Shown piece after piece: positions 34,068 through 47,069 of a DNA stretch of 64,000 bases. Within the stretch, counting starts at the first letter, position 1, and every line of letters begins with the position of its first letter. The notes beneath the pieces were generated by a model, which saw nothing but the letters and a program-made list of their open reading frames with translations, was not told the origin of the DNA and did no database searches. The DNA comes from Ceratopteris richardii (Eukaryota > Streptophyta > Polypodiopsida > Polypodiales > Pteridaceae). The stretch covers positions 225,186,942 through 225,250,941 of the forward strand of contig CM035406.1 in the NCBI GenBank assembly GCA_020310875.1, in the 5' to 3' direction. The position numbers and the translations under genes were made by a program.

Positions 34068-34095
34068 GTACAGAGTTCTTAAAGGGGGGAAGAAT
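34060..34095 (+). other. Stop-codon hairpin and polypurine tract of unit F
   Basis: AACTCTG-AGTA-CAGAGTT forms a 7-bp stem that includes the pol stop TGA. It is followed by AAAGGGGGGAAGAAT and the LTR at 34096. Units C, D and E keep the same stem with loop AGGA; unit B has one mismatch. Confidence 0.75.
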
Positions 34096-34987
34096 TGTAA
34101 TAGGCCTCTTTTCTAGTGAAATAATTCATTTTGAACTTTCTGAATTTCATTCTGGCGATAATGCTTAGAACTAATAATTAGGTCATTTTATGCATGTAGG
34201 AAAAATTTTGGGTTGACAAGTTTCATATTCTCTCTCTAGACCTTAATTGCATCATGTTTTCTAGTGGGATTTTGAAGGTGAGGATGAAAGAATTAAGGAA
34301 AACTCTGTATGAGGGAAAGGTAGAGCAAGTAGAAGAGAATAAAAGTGCCTCTGTGAGATTTTTGTGAATCATGTTCGAAGTACCTCGTTCAGGGTCCTAC
34401 GTTTAGTTCATTGTAAGAAAATGCCTTATTTTACTCTCTCTCTCTAGAATTTTAAACCTTGCAGGGCTCAAAAGTGGCATTTGGAGGTGGATTTGGACCT
34501 CGGACGTCTCTAACACTATTTTGCAGATCGGAAAATTGAATAAAAGTGTCTCTCACAAGCTTAACCTAATTCCTCATTGTTTTTGAGTTACAGGGCTTTG
34601 AAAAGTGCCCTTTTTTCCAACACTTTAAAAAAAAATGAGGGATTGTCTAATTCTATTCGAATCCGTGATTCTCATGGTCACGTGTCACCATGTCTGATTA
34701 TGTATGTTTTCGGATATGTCTTCTTGGTTTCTTTCTATTATTTTTGACAGGTATGCTAAAGAAAGGTACACTACGATCGCATGGCTTTTTGCGAAAGTTT
34801 TGGAGAAACTCAACTTTTTCTAAATTTGGTGGATCGCACACTTCTTTGGGGAGCACGGCTGCGATCAAACGGAAAAAAAAGATAAGAAGGCCTGCGCGTC
34901 ACCACGGAGGACACACAGAAATCTGAGAATTACCTTGTGATTGAGAGTGTGATTGAGAGTGAGAGTGAGAGTGAGACTGTGATTGAG
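34096..34987 (+). repeat. Chromovirus LTR 5, 5' portion, displaced by the inversion
   Basis: Starts TGTAATAGG after the unit F purine tract and matches the first 892 bp of the family LTR. It stops in the GAGTGA/GATTGA microsatellite at GTGATTGAG and passes into unrelated DNA. Confidence 0.93.
34690..34926 (+). CDS. Small open frame inside LTR 5
   Basis: 78 codons. It is the same frame as in the other LTRs but lacks one serine codon by a clean 3-bp deletion, with N-to-D, V-to-F and AHQ-to-ARH changes. It stays open. Unknown function. Confidence 0.28.
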   Translation: MSDYVCFRICLLGFFLLFLTGMLKKGTLRSHGFLRKFWRNSTFSKFGGSHTSLGSTAAIKRKKKIRRPARHHGGHTEI

Positions 34988-37900
34988 AAGAGAAGGATGA
35001 AGTGTTCATCAAACAATTAATATACATTGGTTCAATCTTCAAAAGATGCTTGTACTTTAAACTATACAATCAAAGTGGAGTGTCGAATTATGTTTAAAGG
35101 AATCTAGTAACATCACACAATTGAACAATAATAACATTTTTTTCCAAACTCAAGAATAGGAACACATTTAAATGAGAGTTCCATTCAAATCTTCTTTAGG
35201 AAGGAAACTCATAATTGGAAATGATCATTTAGTTTGATACTGGATACATGAACACGATTCCAATAAGAAAGTTTTGAGATTCTTTTCCAAAATCCAAGAA
35301 TAACTTTCAACGATTATTTCAATAATGCAGAAGATTCCAAGAAGAATCATTTTATTAGGTTATTTGATTCATTACATGAATTCTCAGCAATCAATTCTCC
35401 TTATGTTTTAGAATCGAATTCTTTAAGTAAGATTTATAGCAAATAGCTCCCAAGAAGCCCCAAACAACCTGTATTGACATCAATTTAACACTTTTACATA
35501 CATATATACATACATACAAAGAGAGTATTATTTTGGATTTAAATATAGACTTTAAAGACTATTTAAGTCCCTTTAATGGGTTGATAGTCATGAAGAGAGT
35601 CCATTTGTATTTTGCTTATTTTCTCAAAGACCCTAGAAGAGGGAAAACTAGCTACCATTTTAGATAAATAATCATCATAATCTAACTTCAAAAGAAATGA
35701 TTTAAACACTCAATAACCTAAAAATTCGTTTTTGATAAAAATCAGGAGGGAGCATTTCTTCAACATTCATCCCTACTAAACCTACAGATCTTCCTCAATG
35801 GGCCACTATAGCATGAAAGGAACAATGAGAACATTTTCCTATGGTATGTTTCATATCTTCATCTGCATCTTTATATCTTTGTGTGAGTTTCCATGTGTAT
35901 AGCCCAAAAACTAACTAGATGCAAGGACATCTAATGTAGCCCCAACAAATGCATCATGTTAAAACACATCTGAAAATATTACGGTGCATAGAAACAGTAT
36001 TTGGCTTTTGATGACAAGGAATGTACACTCATCTTGTATATATATCATATTCATATATAAATTTTCACTTAGTTCACTGGAAGCACGTACATGTGCATCA
36101 TATGAAGTCATTATCTGTTGCATGCAATGGACATCTAATGTGACCATATCCAGCATAATTTAAGTGCATTAAAAAAAATCCATGGTGCATAGGAAAGATA
36201 GATGATGAGTTTTATGAAGTTGAAAATAAAAGTAAAATTATTTCTCAATACTGTTAAATGAATTTGGATGTGCATTGAAGGGAAAAAAAGTGTATTACAA
36301 TTTTATGCATACTCTAGATGCGAAATCACGCTTCATGATAAGAATCTAATTAATTGGGTTCCAAAGAACAAACCTAGATGTGCTTTATCTTTGTCAAACA
36401 TATCCTCGCTTCAAGAAAGCATCACAACTATTGCAAAAACCTTTACATTTAGTTCTAGTAAACAAAAAAACCGCTTCTATCAATGCAATCAAATTTTCAT
36501 TGGATCCTTCATCTTTATGATAAACAATCACTACAAAAATCCTTCAAACCCATTATTAGCAACACCAAACCATAATAGTAGAATCTGAATATTCATGACA
36601 ATAATGTTTCCTATTTCTCATCTTTAATGATTTTAAAGGATTAAGAGTTTTTGTAGAACTTGTAATAACTCTATAAATTTATCGTACAATAACCTCAACT
36701 ATTAACTTTTCCTTACACTCCAGCTTTTTGCTCACTATTTGTCATATCTTTTTTATTATCTTCTTGTTTGTTATTCTCTTTCTCATTTTCATTATTTTCA
36801 AAACTTTGAACCTTTTTACTTTTTTTGGGTCAAAAAATTCTTTCGTTTTCTAGGATATTCATATCAGGTTTCACATAGAATAGCTCTTTTTTTCACTTAA
36901 ATTCCTCCTCAATATTTATTTTTTCAATTTCCTTGCAACGTCTATTTCAAAATTTGTTAAAGCTTTTGTTTTTCCAATTTTAGTTGTTCACCTCTAATTA
37001 CTTCTATATATTTATCTTGATTTTCAATAAGTATGTCACTATTTTGATCATTAAATTTCCTATTTTCATATCTCTTTGTTCTCATCTGTTGTCCATATCG
37101 ATTACATATTCCTGTCATGGACCTTCTTATTTCGAAATATTGCTTCATATCATCTATTTTTATATTTCGTTGTAAAGGTTCATCACTATGATAGTTATGC
37201 GTTTTTCTCTCAATTTCAAATACCAATTAATGTCAATCTGCATCTTCATATGCAACACAATTCGAAAACATACGGAAAAATTGACCATACAAATAACATC
37301 CTGCAGATGAGTTATAAAACCTACTTGCTCTACTCTATGCAGCTCGAAGGGCGAATTGTCTCACATCAATTGAATTTTCTTTGTAAATAATACGAGTGGA
37401 CATACTACCAACTTTGACTTTATGATCATATTTCAACCTAGATCTTTCAATTTCTTTCACTCGAACGTATAAGATATTAAAAATAACTTTCAAATTTGAT
37501 ACCTCATGATATCTAAAAATTAAAAAACTAGTGTTATTGTTTGATCGTTTCAATGATTTAATTCATTGTTGGAGTCAAAGATTAGATTATTTCCTATTTT
37601 GTCTCAATGGGTGCATTTATTCTAGTTCTTACATCTTGGAAATCATCATATTATTATGTCACTTCCTAAACTCCTCTAATCTATATTAATTTTGTATTCA
37701 TTACGTTATTGGGATAAAAGGTAGATTATGATATAATTTAGGGTCCTCCATGGTTATGGGATGCAAAATCTCATCAAAATTAGAATCCTCAAGCTCTCAC
37801 TTTCCTTAAAAGTCATAAGAAATATTCGATCATCTTAGATGATAAGAAGATCTGCCCTAAGGACAAAAACCTAGTGATAGAAGAACTTGTGCACATGGTA

Positions 37901-38369
37901 GTCGGGATAGATGATGATGAGAAACCTCTTTTTTGGAAGCCAATAAAGATTTATGGTCATAGGAAGTGATGGATATCACTATAATATTATCTCAATCTGT
38001 TCAAGTGTTAGGTGCACTCAAATCAGAATTACAACTGAACTTACTCCTTATCTTAGCGTCCTAGTAGACCATTCTCTAGAACCTACTAGTGTGTATGTTA
38101 AAACAGATTAGATTAAGATGGTTTATTTAGGGACTATAGGTAAAACTCAAATGAAGAACACTTGAATTACCTTCTATATTTCATAACTAGTTAATCTCCC
38201 TTTGAACATAGTTTAAGGATGCCTTGTGTATAGATATTTTTAAATGCAAGGGCTAGAGCTCCTTTTTTGTTAGCATATGATTCAATTAAAGCAAGATCCT
38301 TCACATGTCATTTAATAGTACTATCATAGAATCCAAGTTTTTCTAAGCAATTTAGGAAGAAATGGATTG
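34988..38369. other. No gene recognised, AT-rich
   Basis: Short frames only, none with recognisable domains. Minus-strand frames at 36957-37226 and 37335-37553 are lysine/asparagine-rich and look like chance or decayed coding sequence. The first bases are the right flank of the inversion. Confidence 0.6.
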
Positions 38370-38900
38370 GGTATTACATGTTGGATTTTAGTGCATATTG
38401 AGTATGCAGAATGGGTTTCAACTATTTTTATACTTCGTAAGAAAAATTAAGTACTTTGGATCAATGTTGATTATTATGATTTAAAAACAGCAATGGCTCA
38501 AGATTTATTTTCTGTACATATTTTGGATATTATGTTGGATGAAGTGGTTGCATGGGAGATATATTCATCTCTCAATGGTTTTAGTGGTAATAATCAAGTT
38601 AGGATGCATGAAATTGATGTTCCTAAACCTACTCTCATTACAAATTGGGGAGTTTTAGCTTGCACAATTATGTGGTTTAGACTTTTGAATGATCCTAGTA
38701 CCTTCAAACATTGTACACATAAAAATTTTTCCCATTATGTAACAAGTTTTTTCATGGGTCTTCTCAATGACTTCTATGTTTTGAGAAAGTAAGTGGATAA
38801 TTTGAAGCATTCGTGTCTCAGCTTTTCTCAACTTTGAGAAGTTCACCTTTTGGTGGATCCAAATAGAATGTGAAGGTGAAGCATGTGAGTACAAAAAAAA
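38370..38900 (+). pseudogene. Decayed Ty3/gypsy reverse transcriptase (different lineage)
   Basis: With stops ignored, the frame shows RT blocks in order: EWVSTIFILRKKN, WINVDYYDL, DIMLDEVVAWEIY, SSLNGFSGNNQVRMHE and TLITNWGVLACTIMWF. The GFSG...NQ...E, TxFITxWGxxxYxVMPF and ILDEV wording is typical of Ty3/gypsy RT of Athila/Tat-like type, not of the chromovirus array. The catalytic YVDD is unrecognisable (NDFYVLRK). The longest clean piece is 38493-38792. It is an old remnant. Confidence 0.7.
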
Positions 38901-40731
38901 TATGTTCACAATGCACTCCATGGTGTAAACAAAGTATACTTTATGGCGTGCTTAGGGATGAAAGATTTACGCATCAATACTAGAGGTGTTAAAAATACTC
39001 TCAACATTGGCATGACAACTATTTCAAGTCAACCAATGAAATAATAGGATTCAAAGTCGAGGAACCAATTTAGGAAGCTCCAACAACATTAGTCAATTCA
39101 AAACATTAAACATTAATCAACAGAAGCACATACGTTCATTGGTTGTTGGTCTCCCAGATCTTTGAAAAGGTAAGATTTCAATTTAAACCCCAATTGAGCT
39201 TATACATGCATCTTCCATGACTTCCCTCATTCTCAATTCAATTATTTTACTATGGCCACTATGGATCACTTGGTTAGTTAAATTTCTCATTATTTTGATA
39301 TTTGTATGCGAAGGTGTAGTTATTTTTCCATGATTCTATTTGTACTGGATTGTAATCATATTATGAAATCTTTATTCTACTCATTCTTTTGAAATCCAAA
39401 CACTATTTGAGATGTGTAGTTCGCCAAAGTTTTTCAAAGTCTCTATTTTTTCTTCTCCGTGAGTTGTGAGAAACAAAAATGGTTTCGTGTCGATATCTAT
39501 GCAATTTGACAGATGGTGTTGCAAGTAGATAGCATGTCTTGTAGTGGGTATTTCTATGATTGGAAACATCTGATTTCTTGGATTTAAAGCTACAATAGTA
39601 GATCACATTGTGTGCTATAAGGGTGCTAAATAAGTATTCTACGTCTCTATAAGGGCCTAGTGGAGAGATTCATCTTGTAAATTTGAATATGAGTGTTCAA
39701 AATTTCCTCCCATCACCAAGGGACTTGCTACTTTAGTTCCAATCTAACAAATGTCCAAAAAATATTAGATTGTTGCTTAAGTTTGAGGTGGAAGGTAATT
39801 TCTTTGTCCACTCTTGAAATTTCTTCGACTTGGTTTACCTTTGTTCCACCAAAATATAATTAGCTTAGAGACACGTTGATATTGGAGAGGACTCCGGTAG
39901 TCTTTGCCCCATCCTATGATATATCTATCAAGATCAATGTGTTTTTTCTCTTTTTTAACCATTCCTTTTTTATTTCCTAATATTTTTTCAATTGTAGTAT
40001 CTTTTGGTAAAAAGCGTTATTTTCTTTTTGTCCCTCATAAAATCGTCTTGGGGATTACAATAAAAATACATACCAAAATGAAGTCACTTTTCGTGATGCC
40101 AAGGCCGAACTCACCTCATAACTGAAGGCGCAATGGCATCTCATGGCGCTTACGATAAAGATATATAAGAAAAGTAGATCTCGTTTCTTTATGATAGAAA
40201 CATAATGTGATCTCAGCCTTTCCGACGCTTTGTAATAGGCATCATCAAAAACAATCCTCTATGGCTTATTTTCCTGCAAAGGGGAAAAGAACCATAGTTA
40301 GAAGGCAATGGTTCAAACAATGTGAGAAGCTTGCGAGGTGTTCTTCTTTATACTCAAAATGAGTTAGTCCTCAAGATCTTCTTGGCTAGACCAAGACTTC
40401 GCATATTGTTTGTTTGCCAATTTCTAAGTAAAATCAATAAAGTTAAGAATACCTAAACACCCTTATCCTTGGACGCACCCCAAAGGTCGATCGGACCTTT
40501 GGGAGATTCCTGAAAACTATACGTAGGAACTAACAAGATACCCACCAATTCGTATACACGTTAATCATGTAAAATAGGTCCCTAAACTACTCATAAAAGT
40601 GATACTGGCTCAAGCTACATTCATCTTTTGCTCGGATCATGATCTCTTTAGCTGCAAGTGTTCGATTTGGACTTTCACTAACCTCACCAAAGGATGCCTA
40701 AGAAAATTTCAAGGTGCATATGGTGGCTGTC
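38901..40731. other. No gene recognised
   Basis: AT-rich sequence with frames under 75 codons. No RNA gene, LTR or transposon end recognised. Confidence 0.55.
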
Positions 40732-41037
40732 TTAAACAGGCTTCTGTCTTGTTATTACGAACCTGCTTACAGAAAAACAGAAAGAGGGAACGATGAGCTC
40801 CAACTCCTTGTATTTCCTTTCAATAAAACCCCGACTTATGAACAGAGCATCCTTAACGTAAGGTATACGATTATCACTATGTTTCTTCACAAGAAACACT
40901 GTTAAAAAATGTCGATTATGAACTACATCTTGATGAGAGTTCAACTTATGCACTTCTAAACAGAAAACCAAATACTGTTTGGTGAGTCCACGGACTTGAG
41001 TCGATCGTTGCACTTCAGAATCGATCAGAACCACCAC
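40732..41037 (-). pseudogene. Possible Ty3/gypsy RNase H remnant
   Basis: A 101-codon frame whose C-terminal half (RIPYVKDALFISRGF, then ERKYKELELIV) resembles the RNase H pattern P-x-Y-x-S-x-x-L/F...E-x-x-Y-x-x-x-E-x-x found in gypsy polyproteins. The N-terminal half is not convincing and the catalytic acids are not clear. It lies opposite in strand to the RT remnant at 38370, so it would belong to another element. Confidence 0.3.
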
Positions 41038-41960
41038 ACGAAAGTGTATTTATGACTGCTTCTAAAGAGATATTGCAGAGATTCCTAGCAATGGGAACCA
41101 TAAAAAATGCCACGTTTTGAGGAATATCTACAAAAGACAAGATTGAACTATTCAGGAGGCTTATCAGACAAGAGCAACTGCTATAAAAAGGTGCCGACCT
41201 TTTTTTGATACCTTTTGCGATGATACTCTAAGATGCAAATTCTTTGGTTGCTCGAGAGGGTTTCAACACCTGGAGGTAAGGCATATCGCTGAATCAACAA
41301 AGAAACTTGGAAACAAACTTGCAAGGTCATAAAACTTTATAGAAACTTGAAATGGATGTAACAAGACTGCTATACAGTTTGTGTACCGAGAGGAAAATCT
41401 ATCTTCTTGGAAAGAAGCGTACATGAATGAGAAGAAGAACACGTTTAGGCAAAGGTACTGCAGTTATGGAGTATGTGCGGTTGGCCAGATCAGTATCCGT
41501 ATTAAAGGCCGCTTAACCCCATTAATGAAAAGGGTGCGTCCTCGAAAGAGATCGAGAGAGAGGGAGGAAGAGAGCGAGAGAGTACATATGGAGATATATT
41601 AGTTTACGTTCAATGACACACTCAAAAACTTCATGTGTAGGAAATCAAAAAGAAAAGAGCTGCCTTGCTTTTTCTTCCTCATTCCTTTTTTGTGTCTATT
41701 GAATTTCGCTCACGAATCTGATCTTCTGTTATACTTGGGATTAGTGAGAACAATGCCAACACTCTAAGGATCCCCTGTATTCCCCATTACTTAAGGTATT
41801 CCCCATTACTTAAGGATTGAGATCAATCCATTTTGTAGGTCTTAAACATTGGACCGTCATCCAGCCGACAAGATGTCTAGAACTAGACAACACTTCTCAG
41901 ATCGAGAGTTTCTTTGTTTTCCTTTTGTTCCTTAAATTATAAACATGGAAATGATACAGG
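41038..41960. other. No gene recognised
   Basis: No coding frame above about 75 codons and no repeat shared with the rest of the window. A short GA-rich stretch lies near 41555-41585. Confidence 0.5.
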
Positions 41961-42669
41961 AATGTTAGAGAGAATTCCCAAAAAAAGAAACTTTCTATTA
42001 CGTTCATGGGCGACCCACTTGTTTTAAACTTATCCTTCGTCCGAATCCTTATACTCAGACGAGCTAAGGATTCCTCTTTTGATCACTTTCTCAAAGGCTT
42101 ACTAAGATCTATTAAATTGTATTTCTGTTTTATATTGATAAAAATTGGAAAAATAATTATACTCGAAATCTACAACTCTTATAGAATGCAATAGGCAAAA
42201 AGAAGTATCGTGGCATGCAAGATGGTTCTAAAAACATCACAATCACGATAAAATTTAGACAATCAACCTCATTCAGAAGTATATACATATGGTAAAAGCT
42301 CTCTAAGTATATCATACAATTATTTTAAATAATTGGGAAAAATTGATGACGACATCTATTTAAAGTATAAAACTTCTCACAAAATTTGATGATGACAAGA
42401 ATGTTGGCAAATTTCCGTTAAAATTATATAAAGTTTTGTTAAAATTATATAAAGTTTTGTGTATTTTATTCATTTAAGACCACTTAGCACTATAGATACA
42501 TCCTTGGATTCTCTTGTGATTTTCTCATAGAAAAAGAAAACACAAATTCACATGCAAGAGTATTGACAATGACACAACTAAGTTCAATAATCGGCAAGTG
42601 AAAACTGCATATTTATTAATAAAACAGAGCGAACAGAATGAAGACGAATTCTCGTACATCCTGAATGGA

Positions 42670-42776
<107 letters not shown>

Positions 42777-43083
42777 AAGCTCATAGCATTCAACGTGACG
42801 ATCCTTTCAGTTTTACAAATCCTTTTCTAAATCCATGTAATGCTACAAAAACACTTTCAATAACATTATAGAAGAAATTGCAGTAGTCCCGTCTTCAAGG
42901 AATAGAAAATATCAAGGTTCTCATGTACGAGCCACCTCCTCATCATGACATTTATTGTTTAGATCACTAAGTTTGAACCTCAACATCATTTTCGATCTCA
43001 AATAGGAAGAAGCGCCATCTATGATAGTACAATGTGAAGTAGAAGATCCTGAGCATCTTTGATCTACATCTTCCACTATGTCT

Positions 43084-43169
43084 TTTTACAAGAAAAACAT
43101 GTTTCATCATGTAACACCACATTGGATTTTACAAGAAGAACATGTTTCATCATGTAACACCACATTGGA
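43084..43169 (+). repeat. 43-bp direct duplication
   Basis: Two adjacent 43-bp copies (TTTTACAAGAA...ATTGGA) differing at one or two bases. Copy 2 of the 1.45-kb repeat has the segment only once. Confidence 0.9.
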
Positions 43170-43449
43170 TAGCTAGTTACACAAGCTTACCTCTAGCTTG
43201 AAGCATGAGAAACAAGTCATTGTTTCCCCGTAATTCAATAAAGAAGAAGAACGTGACAAGAATATCCTTGCTTCAGTGAAAGATGAAATGAATGCAAAAT
43301 TTTTAGCTCGGATTTTCAATTTGTTGGTATTTTTTAGCACATGAACGGATTCAAAATGGGAATAAAACCCTAGTGCCACTGCTGGAAATGCTTTATGGCT
43401 ACTGAAAATCAATGTTCTATAATCCGAATTCGATTTCCACTCTAAGGTG

Positions 43450-44176
43450 AATGTTAGAGAGAATTCGCAAAAAAAAAAAAAAAAAAATTCTATTTCGTTC
43501 ATGGGCGTCCCACTCGATCTCAACTTTTTCTTTGTCTGAATCGTTATACCTAGATAAGCTAAGGATTCCTCGATTGAGCACTTTGTCAAAAGGCTTACTA
43601 AGATCTATTAAATTGTATTTCTGTTTTATATTGATAAAAATTGGAAAGATAACTATACTCTAAATCTACAACTCTTATGAAATGCAATAGGCAAAAGGAA
43701 GTATAGTGGCATGCAAAATGATTCTAAAAACATCAAAATCACGATAAAGTTAAGACATTCCCCCTCAATCAAAAGTATATACATATGATAAAAGTTCTCT
43801 AATTATATCATACAATTATTATAAATAATTAGCAAAATTGATGAGGACTTCTATTCAAAGTATTAAACTTTTCACAAAATTTGATGATGACATCCATTTG
43901 AAATGTAAGAATGTTGGCAAGTTTTCATGCTAGAATCCCTTAAAATTATAAAAAGTTTTGTATATTTGATTCATTTAAGACCACTTAGCACTATAGATAC
44001 ATCCTTGGATCCTCTTTTGATTTTTTCCTAGAAAAAAAACACAAATTCACATGCAAGAGTATTGACAATGACAAAACTAATTTCAATATTCGGCAAGTGA
44101 AAACTGCATACTGCATATTCGTTATAAAACAGAGCATACAGAATGCAGACGAATTCTCGTATATCCTGAATGGATG

Positions 44177-44263
<87 letters not shown>

Positions 44264-44874
44264 CTCATAGCATTCAACGTGAGGATCCAATTTTTTCCCA
44301 CAACACGTATTTGATTGCGTTTTTCAAATCCTTTTCTAAATCCATGTAATGCTACAAAGACTCTTTCAATAACATTTTAGAAGAAATTGCAGTAGTCGGT
44401 CTTCAAGGAATAGAAAATATCAAGGCTCTCATGTACGAGCCACCTCCTCATCATGACATTTATGGTTTAAATCACCAAGTTTGAACTTCAACGTCATTTT
44501 CGATCTCACATAGGAAGAAGCTCAATCTATGATAGTACAATGTTTCATAGTTTTTTGACAAGAAGAACACGTTTCATCATGTAACACCACATTGGATATC
44601 TGGTTCCACAAGTTATCTTTTACTTGAAGCATGAGAAACAAGGTATTGTTTCCCCCTAATTAAATAAAGAAGAAGAATGTGACAGTATCCTTGCTTCAAT
44701 GAAAACTGAAATGAATGCAGAATTTTTAGGTCCGATTCTCAATTTGTTGGCAATGTTGAGCGCATGAACGGATTCAAAATGGGAATAAGACCCTACTTCC
44801 ATTGCTAAAAATGTTTTATGCCTGCTGAAAATCAATGTTCTATAATCCAAAGTCTACTTCCACTCTAAAGTGAA
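43450..44874 (+). repeat. 1.45-kb tandem duplication, copy 2
   Basis: Homologous to 41961-43449 along most of its length with small indels. Differences include an A17-like run near 43471, a 27-bp segment near 44290 not present in copy 1, and a shorter TA tract. Confidence 0.9.
44179..44260. repeat. TA microsatellite
   Basis: About 82 bp of TA repeats at the position matching 42672-42771 in copy 1. Confidence 0.97.
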
Positions 44875-45041
44875 TGTGCCACAAAGAAAATAATTAAAAC
44901 ATGAGAAGAATTTGAACGTATTGTGATACCACTAAAAATCAATGTTCTATAATCCAAAGTCTACTTCCACTCTAAAGTGAATGTGCCACAAAGAAAATAA
45001 TTAAAACATGAGAAGAATTTGAACGTATTGTGATACCACTA
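44828..45041 (+). repeat. 107-bp direct duplication
   Basis: 44828-44934 is repeated almost exactly at 44935-45041. It overlaps the end of the 1.45-kb repeat. The minus strand of each copy begins TAGTGGTATCAC, which resembles a tRNA-iMet primer site, but no LTR could be fixed next to it. Confidence 0.9.
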
Positions 45042-46179
45042 CTGGGGGTGTGTAGAAATATGAGAGACACACAAGAAGCACACCTAAAGAACAAAAATAT
45101 AGCAAGATATATGATGAAGAGGTATGGTTAGACTAGCTCTCTCTATTGATGATGAACTAAACTAAAGGTAGAATTGAATATTATCTCTCAGTACAAAATA
45201 CTCCTAGATATGAGCTTATTATGTATATGGTAACATGAGGAAGAAAGTGCTAGTCAGAACTAGAGTAAAAGGTGCCCATGTATATAGAAATGGTTCACAT
45301 CAAAGATAGTAGGGGAACAAATAAGTGTAACAACATGTTCATATGTCCTACAACCCTAGAATATATGACCAAATTGGTCTCACGAGGAATTTCATGTATG
45401 CCACTTCTAAAACCTATTGGATTTTATAGTTGTAACCCAGATTTTTGTTTTATGGATTCATTGTCTTTAATTTCTTTCTTTATAATGCTCTTTATATTTT
45501 CTAAAGTTCTCTTGAAGCACTTCATTCAGACACAATTCTTTCTCTTTTGTGCTATATTTTATTAAAATCTTTTGATTATCGTGACTATAGTTATGTAAAG
45601 AAAATCCTTTGTTTAACTCATCTTTGAACTCCTTTCAAACCATGTTTTTATGATCTTGAAAATACTTAGAAATTGATAGTTTATAATTCTTTAAAAATTT
45701 GTATTCATCCTATGTTTATTGCGATAGATTTTGCTTTATTTGTAAAGAATGTTTGAACTACTTTCAAACCTTTCTATTCACTAATCCTATTATAGAATAA
45801 TCATCCATTTAGAATTTCTCCATTTGTGCCCATCAATCACAAAACATTGCAAAACGTGGTCAATTCTTGAAGGTATGGAAACAAAGATAGATTAAGCACA
45901 TGAGTTTGTGATAATTTTTGGATAGTGTCAAATGCAAGTTTGTTATGCGAAAATTCAAACCCTTTTTTTTTCTTTGCAATTTTTAAGAATTAAAAAATGC
46001 AAACAATTAGAAAAAAAAATTTTAATATTTTTGAAACTCACAAATGCACCTTAAAGTGTTAGAATGCAAATGACTTTTAATCTTTAAATCGTTTTTGACA
46101 TGCAAAGATTTTTTCTCTTTTATCCAAGCAAATCAGCAAAGAGAAATAGAATAATTGTTATTTTTATAATGGTACTACG
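45042..46179. other. No gene recognised
   Basis: AT-rich. The longest frame (45272-45565) has no recognisable domain. Confidence 0.55.
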
Positions 46180-47033
<854 letters not shown>

Positions 47034-47069
47034 TTTTGGCAAGACTATCTTCATCAAGACCAAGCACCA

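Larger units (their letters stand above)
31410..34987. other. Inverted segment, 3578 bp, breakpoints inside LTR 5
   Basis: The right part of LTR 5 and the unit beyond it are on the plus strand while the whole array is on the minus strand. Joining 31409 to the reverse complement of 34987 restores the microsatellite in register and gives a 1157-bp LTR, the same length as LTR 4. The segment carries the deleted unit F and about 1.5 kb of flanking DNA. Confidence 0.85.

Noticed and set aside
36957..37553. Minus-strand lysine/asparagine-rich frames as a host gene
   Set aside because: Composition follows the AT-rich base content, with no conserved motif and stops between the frames.
41381..41602. 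73-codon basic frame
   Set aside because: The arginine/glutamate run is a GAGAGA repeat translation and there is no supporting context.
45037..45060. CACTACTGGGGG at 45037 as the missing left end of the CACTA element
   Set aside because: The following sequence does not resemble the 60480 terminus or contain its CATCGGTAT motifs, and the distance is 15 kb through unrelated retroelements.
44935..45060. Minus-strand TAGTGGTATCAC as a primer site for another LTR element
   Set aside because: Only eight bases fit tRNA-iMet, it occurs in both copies of the 107-bp duplication, and no LTR boundary or gag frame could be placed.
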